This document shows, piece after piece, positions 38,017 to 43,966 of a DNA stretch of 43,966 nt (the first letter of the stretch is position 1; each line of letters starts with the position of its first letter). Position numbers and translations under genes: made by a program. The notes beneath the pieces were generated by a model. That model was not told where the DNA came from and made no database searches. It was given only the letters and a program-made list of their open reading frames with translations. This stretch comes from Prevotella sp. (lineage in GTDB: Bacteria > Bacteroidota > Bacteroidia > Bacteroidales > Bacteroidaceae), in assembly GCA_017548275.1 (NCBI GenBank), contig JAFZAH010000026.1, forward strand, positions 1-43,966, written 5' to 3'.

Positions 38017-39180
38017 TTATTTCTTGGTGTTGTCGTTGAAAGTAGCGACGCGATTGAACTCGACTTGCTCGAAGAGTTTGTCGGTAGCACCCATACCCTG
38101 AGTGGTGATGCGGTCAGCAGCAATCTTATACTTGTTGACCAGAGCCTTCTTCACCACCTCTGCACGCTCGTTAGAGAGACGCTGGTTGATTTCTGCAGAG
38201 CCCTCGGGAGAAGCATAGCCCTTGATTTCGACCTGAGCCTCAGGATGATTCTTCATGTAAGAAGCGATCAACTCAATCGGAGCATACTGAGCAGGATCGA
38301 TGACAGACTTACCCTGACGGAAGAGCACGGTGGGCTGCAGGTTGGTAGCAGTCTCATTCTTCACGATGACCGGCTCGCGGCTGAGGCAGTCGTCAAGTTG
38401 CTTCTGAAGGTCAGCGATCTTGCGGTCTTTCTCAGCGAGTTTGTTAGCCATCTCAGCGTCCTTGGCGGCGAGCGCGTTGCGGAGATCGTTGATGGTAGCA
38501 TTGAGGGCGTCGATTTCAGCCTGGTCGCGTCCAGGGCAAATCACGAAATTGTGTGTGCCATGAGAGTTGCCGAACTTGTAGACGAGACCTGCGTTGAGTT
38601 GCACCATCGATTTGTTGATATCATACTTCGGCTGGTTACCCATCTCGTCATCATCGATAAATGCCCAAGTGATGGACGGCTCAATGTAGAACTGGAACTG
38701 TTTTGCAGAACCGAAGTTGAATGCGAAGTCGATACCAGCCTTTGATGTCATCTTGTTGGAAGGTGTGTAAATCTCGTGTTTATTGGTGAAGGTGTGCAAC
38801 CAACCCAATCCGAAAAGACCGCTCACCTCGAACCAACGGGGTTCACCAAGATATCCTCCAAACCAGTTGCTGAAATTAACGGTACCAATCAACGAAGTGT
38901 TGAGGAAACGCACGAATGTGCCATACGACTCACCGGGTTTGTTGCTGAAATAAGCGTTGCTTTCAGCAGCGATACCGAAGACCGGTGTGAAGTAGCGACC
39001 GATGCGGAGGCCAGCATTGGGATTGAGGTTCTTCATCCACTGGTTGTGGGTAGTGAAAGTAGAAACACCACCATTGATGCCAATGTAGAAATTGTCAAAA
39101 GACTTGCTTTCCTTAACGGTCTGAGCAGATGCTGTAACCGCAAAAGCAGCGACAGCCAACAGTGTAAGAATTTTTTTCAT
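38017..39180 (-). CDS. OmpA-family outer membrane protein
   Basis: Outer membrane beta-barrel protein of 387 aa with a periplasmic peptidoglycan-binding domain. The signal peptide is MKKILTLLAVAAFAVTASA. An eight-strand-type barrel covers about 25-215. A coiled-coil linker rich in heptads (ATINDLRNALAAKDAEM, LAEKDRKIADLQKQL) covers about 225-270, and an OmpA_C domain (about 285-385) carries VEIKGYASPEGSAEINQRLSNERA. The usual Asp of the peptidoglycan-binding TDxxG motif is replaced by the Bacteroidota variant YASPEG. Probably an abundant structural porin linking outer membrane and wall. It is monocistronic. Confidence 0.93.
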   Translation of the reverse strand: MKKILTLLAVAAFAVTASAQTVKESKSFDNFYIGINGGVSTFTTHNQWMKNLNPNAGLRIGRYFTPVFGIAAESNAYFSNKPGESYGTFVRFLNTSLIGTVNFSNWFGGYLGEPRWFEVSGLFGLGWLHTFTNKHEIYTPSNKMTSKAGIDFAFNFGSAKQFQFYIEPSITWAFIDDDEMGNQPKYDINKSMVQLNAGLVYKFGNSHGTHNFVICPGRDQAEIDALNATINDLRNALAAKDAEMANKLAEKDRKIADLQKQLDDCLSREPVIVKNETATNLQPTVLFRQGKSVIDPAQYAPIELIASYMKNHPEAQVEIKGYASPEGSAEINQRLSNERAEVVKKALVNKYKIAADRITTQGMGATDKLFEQVEFNRVATFNDNTKK

Positions 39181-39377
39181 GTCTCTTTAATTTTTTAGGT
39201 TTATAATGATAAAAAATGTTATTTTTCCCATCTAATCCGAATGCAAAATAATAAAAAAAACTTGATATGTCCAAAAAAAAAGACCTTAAAATGCCTATTT
39301 TTGACATGAATCAACCTCTTTTTCATACTATCGGCATATTTTTGAGGGTTTTTAGGGTAAAGAAGTAAATAAAATCG

Positions 39378-39385
39378 TACTTTTG
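39378..39385 (+). promoter_or_regulatory. -7 box of the cob operon
   Basis: TACTTTTG ends 4 bases before the cobU ATG at 39390, so the transcript would be leaderless or start inside the first codons. No cobalamin riboswitch fits in front of it. The -33 element is unclear. Confidence 0.5.
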
Positions 39386-39389
39386 CAAT

Positions 39390-39980
39390 ATGAAAAGAAT
39401 GATACTGATAACCGGTGGACAGCGGTCGGGCAAAAGCAAATATGCGGAACAGTTGGCGCTGAGTCTGTCGGAACATCCCGTGTATATCGCCACGGCAAGA
39501 GTATTGGATGAAGAGATGCAGCGGCGTGTAAGCAAGCATCAAGAGCGGCGCGGGCCATGTTGGCAAACCATCGAGCAGGACCGCGACCTGAAGCGTGTAG
39601 ATGTCGGCGGCGGGGTGGCGCTAATTGACTGCGTGACTAACTGGTGCACTAACCGCTATCTCGACATGTGCGGCGCAGACGGTGCTTTGCCCGACGTGGA
39701 CGACGTGTATGAGGAGTTGACAGCGGACTTTGAGCAATTTACAGCGCAAGACGGCACATTTATCTTCGTGACCAATGAGATAGGTAGCGGCGGTATCAGC
39801 GTCAACGCCATGATGCGGCAGTTTACCGATCTGCAAGGATGGTTGAACCAATACATCGCCTCCAAAGCCGACGAGGTAGTGCTGATGGTGTGCGGCATCG
39901 GAGTAAATATAAAGACCCACCCCGACCCCTCTCCAAAGAAGCCTCACCCCCAACCCCTCTCCAAAGGGCGAGGGGAGTGA
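39390..39980 (+). CDS. cobU: Adenosylcobinamide kinase / adenosylcobinamide-phosphate guanylyltransferase
   Basis: Bifunctional enzyme of the cobalamin nucleotide-loop pathway, phosphorylating adenosylcobinamide and then attaching GMP. P-loop GGQRSGKS (residues 9-16) and His50 (SKHQERR), which takes the GMP, are both present, along with FVTNEIGSGG. The body ends at VMVCGIGVNIK (about 175). The remaining 21 residues, ending PLSKGRGE, are coded by a doubled C-rich repeat (39912-39980) that also supplies the stop; Ogt has the same tail. Start alternatives are 39390 and 39399. First gene of cobU-cobT-cobS-cobC. Confidence 0.94.
   Translation: MKRMILITGGQRSGKSKYAEQLALSLSEHPVYIATARVLDEEMQRRVSKHQERRGPCWQTIEQDRDLKRVDVGGGVALIDCVTNWCTNRYLDMCGADGALPDVDDVYEELTADFEQFTAQDGTFIFVTNEIGSGGISVNAMMRQFTDLQGWLNQYIASKADEVVLMVCGIGVNIKTHPDPSPKKPHPQPLSKGRGE
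39912..39980 (+). repeat. Doubled C-rich hairpin repeat forming the 3' end of cobU
   Basis: ACCCCGACCCCTCTCCAAAG is followed by GCCTCACCCCCAACCCC, TCTCCAAAGGGCGAGGGGAG. It matches the copy at 2060-2114 closely and is translated in the same frame. Confidence 0.85.
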
Positions 39981-40032
39981 TTACTCCCAGTGCTCCCATC
40001 CTTCGCCACATCCCCCTCAAAGAAATACGAAT

Positions 40033-40267
40033 GTCTTCACTCCTAAACTCCTAAAAAGTTTATTATCGTCTTCACTCCTAAACTCCTAAAAAGTTTACTA
40101 TCGTCTTCACTCCTAAACTCCTAAAAAGTTTACTATCGTCTTCACTCCTACACTCCTAAAAAGTTTACTATCGTCTTCACTCCTACACTCCTAAAAAGTT
40201 TACTATCGTCTTCACTCCTACACTCCTAAAAAGTTTATTATCGTCTTCACTCCTAAACTCCTAAACT
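40033..40267. repeat. 35-base tandem repeat array (6.7 copies) between cobU and cobT
   Basis: Unit starts at 40033, 40068, 40103, 40138, 40173 and 40208 (six full units), plus a partial unit at 40243-40267. Each reads GTCTTCACTCCTAAACTCC, then TAAAAAGTTTA(C/T)TATC; copies differ at one or two bases. The complement belongs to the GGAGTGAAGAC border-repeat family. The array ends 15 bases before the cobT start. No spacers, so not a CRISPR. The 39981-40282 gap holds nothing else. Confidence 0.93.
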
Positions 40268-40282
40268 CCGCAGAAATAAACG

Positions 40283-41374
40283 ATGCGTACATTCGACATA
40301 AAAAGACCTGATGAAGGACTGCGCGAGGCAATTCGCGCTAAGATTGACAACCTGAACAAACCCAAAGGGTCGCTGGGCAGGTTGGAAACATTGGCGGAGC
40401 AGATATGCCTGGTGCAACAGACGCTGAATCCAACGCTGACCCACCCCTGCCACTTGCTGCTTGGCGGTGACCATGGCATCGAGCGTGAAGGGGTGAGTGT
40501 GTCTCCGCGCGAGGTGACTTGGCAACAGATGAAGAACTTCACCCATGGCGGCGGAGGTGTCAATATGTTTTGCCGTCAGCACGGTTTTGATCTTCGTATC
40601 GTGGATATGGGCGTGGATTATGACCTGAGCGGTGTGAACGGCATCATCGACCATAAGATAGCCCGCAGCACACGCAATTTCCGTTACGAGGCAGCCATGA
40701 GCGAGGAGGAGTTTGACCGAAGCATCGATATTGGCGCTCAACTCGCAGATGAATGTGCTGTGAAGGGTTGTAATATCCTCTGCATCGGCGAGATGGGCAT
40801 CGGAAACACCTCGCCGTCGAGCATCTGGATGTCGCTGTTTGGCAATATCCCCCTTGACGAGTGCATCGGCGCCGGTGCCGGACTGGACGATGAAGGTATC
40901 GCACATAAAAAAAAGGTGCTGAGGGAAGCGGTGGAACGGTTTTTAGAGGAGCAAGGGGCAGGGGGCAAGGAGCAAGAGATATCCCACCGAACACTAAGCC
41001 CTAAACCCTCAACCCTCGACATTATCCGTTATTTCGGCGGTTTTGAGATGACGGGGGCTATCGGTGCGATGCTAAGGGCTGCTGAGCGGGGTATGCTCAT
41101 CATGGTCGACGGCTTTATCATGTCGGCGTGCATGCTGGCGGCCTCACGGCTCTATCCTGCGGTGCTCGACTATGCCATCTTCGGCCATTGCGGCGACGAG
41201 AGCGGCCATCGGCGGATGCTCAGTCTGATGAACGCCGAGCCGCTGCTCGAGTTAGGCATGCGTCTGGGCGAGGGCACGGGAGCCCTATGCGCCTACCCCA
41301 TCATCGAGAGTGCGGTAAGAATGGTTAATGAAATGAATAACTTTGACAATGCAAGTATCACTAAATACTTCTAA
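40283..41374 (+). CDS. cobT: Nicotinate-nucleotide-dimethylbenzimidazole phosphoribosyltransferase with an insertion
   Basis: Makes alpha-ribazole phosphate, the lower ligand of cobalamin. The 363 residues include NKPKGSLGRLE (25-35), FTHGGGGVNMF (86-96), GEMGIGNTSPSS (169-180), FGGFEMTGAIGAML (251-264) and catalytic Glu330 in LGEGTGA. Residues about 223-245 (EEQGAGGKEQ through TLSPKPSTL) have no counterpart in typical CobT and are coded by purine-rich and CCCTAAACCCTCAACC simple-repeat sequence at 40949-41017. The frame is kept and all catalytic motifs remain, so the enzyme is probably active. It overlaps cobS by 26 bases. Confidence 0.95.
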   Translation: MRTFDIKRPDEGLREAIRAKIDNLNKPKGSLGRLETLAEQICLVQQTLNPTLTHPCHLLLGGDHGIEREGVSVSPREVTWQQMKNFTHGGGGVNMFCRQHGFDLRIVDMGVDYDLSGVNGIIDHKIARSTRNFRYEAAMSEEEFDRSIDIGAQLADECAVKGCNILCIGEMGIGNTSPSSIWMSLFGNIPLDECIGAGAGLDDEGIAHKKKVLREAVERFLEEQGAGGKEQEISHRTLSPKPSTLDIIRYFGGFEMTGAIGAMLRAAERGMLIMVDGFIMSACMLAASRLYPAVLDYAIFGHCGDESGHRRMLSLMNAEPLLELGMRLGEGTGALCAYPIIESAVRMVNEMNNFDNASITKYF

Positions 41375-42158
41375 ATGGTATCAGAACGCCTGGGCTGCAC
41401 TGATATTCTTCACGCGATTGCCGTTTTGGCGGTTGTATCAGCCTCCGCGCGAGAGTTACCGTGCCGTGGTAGAGTTCTGGCCCCTGGCAGGTTGGTTGAC
41501 AGGCGGCATCATGGCTGCAGTGCTCTATTTCGGCAGCATGGTCGTTCCCTACCCTATGGCCATCTTGGCAGCCATCATCACGAGGTTGCTCATCACAGGT
41601 GCGCTACATGAGGATGGTCTTGCCGATTTCTTCGATGGTTTCGGCGGCGGTGGCAAAGACCGAGACCGCATCCTCGTCATCATGAAAGACTCTCACATCG
41701 GCACTTATGGCGTGTTGGGGCTTATCTGTTACATGGCATTGCTTTTTACCTCTCTCCTTTGCATCGGCAATGCGGAGAAGGCGGCATTGTTGATTATCGC
41801 CGTGGACCCGTTCAGCAAGATGCTGGCCGGGCAGATTATCCAAATGATGCCCTACGCACGACGTGAAGAAGAGGCAAAAGCGAAGGTGATCTATCGCAAG
41901 GTAAGCATCATGGCGGGTATTCTGCTGGCCGTACAAGGGTTGCTGCCCGGCGCATTGGTTCTTCTGCTGACCGACCTCGGTTCGTCGCTACGACTGGAAC
42001 TGATGATTTTCGTGCCCTGCATCGTGATGTATTTCCTCTATCTGCTCATCTGGCGACGCTTACGGGGATACACCGGCGATTGCTGTGGTGCACTGTGTCT
42101 GTTGGTGGAATTGTCTGCGATAGTGGCAGCGGTGATTACGTTGAACATTGAACGTTGA
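41349..42158 (+). CDS. cobS: Adenosylcobinamide-GDP ribazoletransferase (cobalamin synthase)
   Basis: Integral membrane enzyme joining adenosylcobinamide-GDP to alpha-ribazole (phosphate). The 269 residues contain the N-terminal FFTRLPFW, the catalytic EDGLADFFDGFGGGGKDRDRILVIMKDSHIGTYG region in split form (EDGLADFFDG, KDSHIGTYG) and about six transmembrane segments. The ATG at 41349 is used; a TTG two codons earlier is unlikely. It overlaps the end of cobT. The last residues (LNIER) and the TGA stop fall in a TTGAACATTGAACG repeat. Confidence 0.94.
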   Translation: MQVSLNTSKWYQNAWAALIFFTRLPFWRLYQPPRESYRAVVEFWPLAGWLTGGIMAAVLYFGSMVVPYPMAILAAIITRLLITGALHEDGLADFFDGFGGGGKDRDRILVIMKDSHIGTYGVLGLICYMALLFTSLLCIGNAEKAALLIIAVDPFSKMLAGQIIQMMPYARREEEAKAKVIYRKVSIMAGILLAVQGLLPGALVLLLTDLGSSLRLELMIFVPCIVMYFLYLLIWRRLRGYTGDCCGALCLLVELSAIVAAVITLNIER

Positions 42159-42212
42159 ACGTTGAACGTGGAACGTTGAACATGGAACGTTGAACATGGA
42201 ACGTTGAACATT
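42139..42212. repeat. TTGAACGTGGAACG simple repeat after cobS
   Basis: About eight units of (T/G)GAAC(G/A)(T/G)T with alternating endings. It begins inside cobS and provides its stop codon. The rest of the spacer to cobC (42213-42314) carries CTCCCAT-rich and CCCTAAACCCTCAAC sequence. Confidence 0.8.
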
Positions 42213-42314
42213 ATAATTTCCCCATTGCTCCCCTCGACTCCCATAGTTCCCATCAACTCCCATATCTTCCATAGTTTGAACACTCAACCCTAAACCCTCA
42301 ACACTAAACCTTCT

Positions 42315-42842
42315 ATGCAAATCTACCTAATCAGACATACGAGTGTGGCGGTTGCGCCCGGCACATGCTACGGACAGACCGACGTGGATACTGCGGAGAC
42401 CTTTGAAGAGGAGGCCGCCGTGACGAAAAGCCGCATAGACGGCATTACCTTTGATAAGGTTTTCACTTCGCCTTTGAGTCGCGCGGCGAAGTTGGCCGCT
42501 TACTGCGGTTATCCCGATGCCATCCGCGACGACCGCCTGAAAGAAATGAACATGGGCGAATGGGAGATGCGGCGATATGACGAAATAGACGACCCGCATC
42601 TGCAAGCGTGGTACGAAGATTTCCTGCATCTGCCAACGACAGGCGGTGAGGGTTTTCCCGACCTCTACCGACGTGTGGCGTCATTTCTAGATGAACTGCG
42701 CCAACAGCCCTATGAGCGCGTTGCTGTGTTTGCCCATGGCGGTGTGCTCATCTGTGCGGGCATCTACGGAGGGTTGTTCACCGCTGCAGAGGCTTATGAC
42801 CACCAGACAGGGTACGGGGGGATGGAAGTGATAGAGATTTGA
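42315..42842 (+). CDS. cobC: Alpha-ribazole phosphatase (histidine phosphatase family)
   Basis: Removes the phosphate from alpha-ribazole-5'-phosphate or adenosylcobalamin phosphate. The 175 residues show the phosphohistidine motif LIRHTSV (His8), the second Arg in TSPLSRAAKLA, the acid in EMNMGEWE and the second His in VFAHGGVLIC. The family is broad, but its place after cobU-cobT-cobS supports the CobC role. The terminal codons (EVIEI) run into a GATTTGAGGTTTGAG repeat that supplies the TGA stop. Confidence 0.9.
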   Translation: MQIYLIRHTSVAVAPGTCYGQTDVDTAETFEEEAAVTKSRIDGITFDKVFTSPLSRAAKLAAYCGYPDAIRDDRLKEMNMGEWEMRRYDEIDDPHLQAWYEDFLHLPTTGGEGFPDLYRRVASFLDELRQQPYERVAVFAHGGVLICAGIYGGLFTAAEAYDHQTGYGGMEVIEI

Positions 42843-42866
42843 GGTTTGAGATTTGAGGTTTGAGGG
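42835..42866. repeat. GAGGTTTGAGATTT simple repeat after cobC
   Basis: GAGATTTGAGGTTTGAG units overlap the end of cobC. Same family as 18571-18610 and 31428-31466. Confidence 0.65.
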
Positions 42867-42903
42867 CATGGAGAGGGGGCATTTCACTTTTTTGGCAAAA
42901 AGT

Positions 42904-42934
42904 TTTGGAATATGAAAAAATATCCTTACCTTTG
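42904..42934 (+). promoter_or_regulatory. Promoter of tRNA-Val
   Basis: TTTG (42904-42907), 19 bases, TACCTTTG (42927-42934), 18 bases before the tRNA. Confidence 0.8.
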
Positions 42935-42952
42935 CATCCGCAAAATAGATAT

Positions 42953-43027
42953 AGGGGCGTAGCTCAGGTGGTTTAGAGCGCTACATTGACATTGTAGAGG
43001 TCATGGGTTCAACTCCCATCGTTCCTA
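42953..43027 (+). tRNA. tRNA-Val (anticodon GAC)
   Basis: A 75-base cloverleaf. Acceptor AGGGGCG pairs with CGTTCCT (two G-U pairs), followed by discriminator A. D-arm GCTC...GAGC; anticodon arm CTACA-TTGACAT-TGTAG with GAC at 42988-42990; T-arm ATGGG-TTCAACT-CCCAT. CCA is not encoded. It reads GUC/GUU codons. Confidence 0.94.
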
Positions 43028-43030
43028 CTA

Positions 43031-43065
43031 AAAAAGGCTGAAACTCAAGTGGTTTCAGCCTTTTT
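43031..43065. terminator. Terminator shared by tRNA-Val and the oxidoreductase operon
   Basis: AAAAAGGCTGAAAC (43031-43044), loop TCAAGTG, GTTTCAGCCTTTTT (43052-43065). Perfect 14-base stem with T-runs in both directions. Confidence 0.92.
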
Positions 43066-43082
43066 CTTTATGCTCTGAATTC

Positions 43083-43625
43083 TTATTTCTTCGTGATGAT
43101 GTCACCGCCTGCTTTTACTGCCTCCATGTTGAGGGGGATAAGTGCGTGGTGACGCTCGGGGAGGGTTTTGTAAAGAGCCTTTTCGAGACCATTGCTGGTG
43201 ACGACAGGACAAATCTTGAGCAGTCCGCCGAGGACAATCATATTGAAGATTTTCGAGTTTTTCATCTCAGCCGCCTTGTCCATGGCATCGATGGTATAGA
43301 CATTGATGTCGGTGCGCCTGGGCGGGTTGATGATGCCGTAGTTGTCGTAGATGAGGACGCCACCCGGTTTGACGCGCGGCTCGAACTTATCGAGCGAGGG
43401 CTGATTGAGCACGATGGCGATATCGTACTTGCTGAGCACAGGCGACGAGATACGGTCGTCGCTGATGATGACGGTCACGTTGGCCGTACCACCACGCTGC
43501 TCGGGTCCGTAAGCGGGCATCCATGTCACTTCTTTGTCTTCCATCAGGGCAGAGTAAGCCAAAATCTTACCCATGGACAGCACGCCCTGACCACCGAATC
43601 CTGATATGATAATTTCTGCTTTCAT
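43083..43625 (-). CDS. 2-oxoacid:ferredoxin oxidoreductase, gamma subunit
   Basis: Subunit of a CoA-dependent 2-oxoacid:ferredoxin oxidoreductase, probably for 2-oxoglutarate or branched-chain 2-oxoacids. The 180 residues have the family's N-terminal SGFGGQGVLSMGKILAYSA, then WMPAYGPEQRGGTANVTV and the conserved NQPSLDKFEP strand. Length is typical. It starts 3 bases after the end of the beta-subunit gene, so the two are translationally coupled. The order beta-gamma, with alpha presumably further upstream outside the window, fits kor/vor operons. The substrate cannot be settled here. Confidence 0.92.
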   Translation of the reverse strand: MKAEIIISGFGGQGVLSMGKILAYSALMEDKEVTWMPAYGPEQRGGTANVTVIISDDRISSPVLSKYDIAIVLNQPSLDKFEPRVKPGGVLIYDNYGIINPPRRTDINVYTIDAMDKAAEMKNSKIFNMIVLGGLLKICPVVTSNGLEKALYKTLPERHHALIPLNMEAVKAGGDIITKK

Positions 43626-43628
43626 CGT

Positions 43629-43966
43629 TTATTCCTTTTTAGCGTCAACATCTTTCAAGTCACCCAGAGGGTACTTTGCAAACATATTCTCTTCCATCCA
43701 TATGTTGGCTTTCTCGGGAGTGAGTTTCCAACCTGTGTTGCAGGTACTCACGATTTCTACTACCGATGTGCCCTTGCCTTCCATTGAGTTTTGGAATGCC
43801 TTCTTGATGGCGGCTTTAGCCTTGCGCACGTTGGCAGGCTTATGTACGCTCTGACGAGTCACATAGCGAGTGCCATCGAGTTGTGCCAGCAGTGGGGTGA
43901 TTGACAATGGGTAGCCATTCAAGTCGGCACGACGGCCGTAGGGACAAGTGGCAGTCTTCTGACCCA
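43629..43966 (-). CDS. 2-oxoacid:ferredoxin oxidoreductase, beta subunit (5' end outside window)
   Basis: Only the C-terminal 112 codons are in the window; the frame is open to the right edge. It reads GQKTATCPYGRRADLNGYPL, then VTRQSVHKPANVRKAKAAIKKAF and VVEIVSTCNTGWKLTPEKA, which match the end of the thiamine diphosphate-binding beta subunit, including the conserved CNTGW motif. A TTG at 43922 is an internal codon, not a start. The thiamine-binding motif lies upstream and is not seen. Confidence 0.9.
   Translation of the reverse strand, partial: GQKTATCPYGRRADLNGYPLSITPLLAQLDGTRYVTRQSVHKPANVRKAKAAIKKAFQNSMEGKGTSVVEIVSTCNTGWKLTPEKANIWMEENMFAKYPLGDLKDVDAKKE

Noticed and set aside
39181-39389. 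Cobalamin riboswitch upstream of the cob operon
   Set aside because: The -7 box ends 4 bases before cobU, leaving no leader, and no B12-box sequence was recognised.
40033-40267. CRISPR-like periodic repeat
   Set aside because: Units abut directly with no unique spacers, and no cas gene is near. It is a tandem minisatellite.
42038-42320. Minus-strand frame with FNVQRSTFNVQR repeats
   Set aside because: It is only the translation of the TTGAACGTGGAACG repeat and the end of cobS.

Overview
The window looks like a chromosomal segment of a Bacteroidales bacterium, most likely Prevotella or a close relative. The clues are promoters with the Bacteroidota -7 box TAnnTTTG, often 18-20 bases after a TTTG; a subtilase with a type IX secretion tail; an ilv cluster with an embedded acyl-ACP thioesterase; tRNAs without encoded CCA; and a large load of short intergenic repeats. 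No transposase, integrase, phage gene, CRISPR array or reverse transcriptase is visible.

Layout. 334-2114 (+): secreted esterase and Ogt DNA repair protein. 2300-4633 (-): AT-rich lipoprotein joining a caspase-like domain to a degenerate formylglycine-generating-enzyme-like domain, behind a long structured leader. 5168-5382: palindromic element and tRNA-Ser(GGA). 5536-9581 (-): subtilase, small exported protein, solo B3/B4 protein. 9637-15790 (-): ligA and a heterodimeric ABC exporter. 15933-17411 (+): trmD and a DUF805 protein with a Q/P-rich tail. 17531-19697 (-): DUF2752 protein, GYF_2-CD225 protein, acyltransferase. 19785-26647 (+): M24 peptidase, exported C1 peptidase, recJ, recQ. 27004-33266 (-): ilvD-ilvB-ilvN-thioesterase-ilvC. 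33468-35868 (+): acetyltransferase, P-loop kinase and second esterase, joined by ATGA overlaps. 36239-37900 (+): acyl-CoA synthetase. 38017-39180 (-): OmpA-like porin. 39390-42842 (+): cobU-cobT-cobS-cobC for the cobalamin nucleotide loop. 42953-43027: tRNA-Val(GAC). 43083-43966 (-): gamma and partial beta subunits of a 2-oxoacid:ferredoxin oxidoreductase.

Most genes are ordinary housekeeping genes. The unusual layer is repetitive: about ten C-rich hairpin elements and several families of short A/G- or T/G-biased repeats sit exactly at gene borders. Some provide stop codons (recJ, cobS, cobC, ABC exporter subunit), some add protein tails (Ogt and CobU share the ending SKGRGE; LigA has a repeat-coded linker before a clamp-like motif), and one has apparently inserted about 23 residues into CobT. 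Other points of interest are the caspase/FGE-like lipoprotein, the GYF_2-CD225/DUF2752/DUF805 locus, the coupled acetyltransferase-kinase-esterase operon, and promoters that lie nearly on top of start codons.
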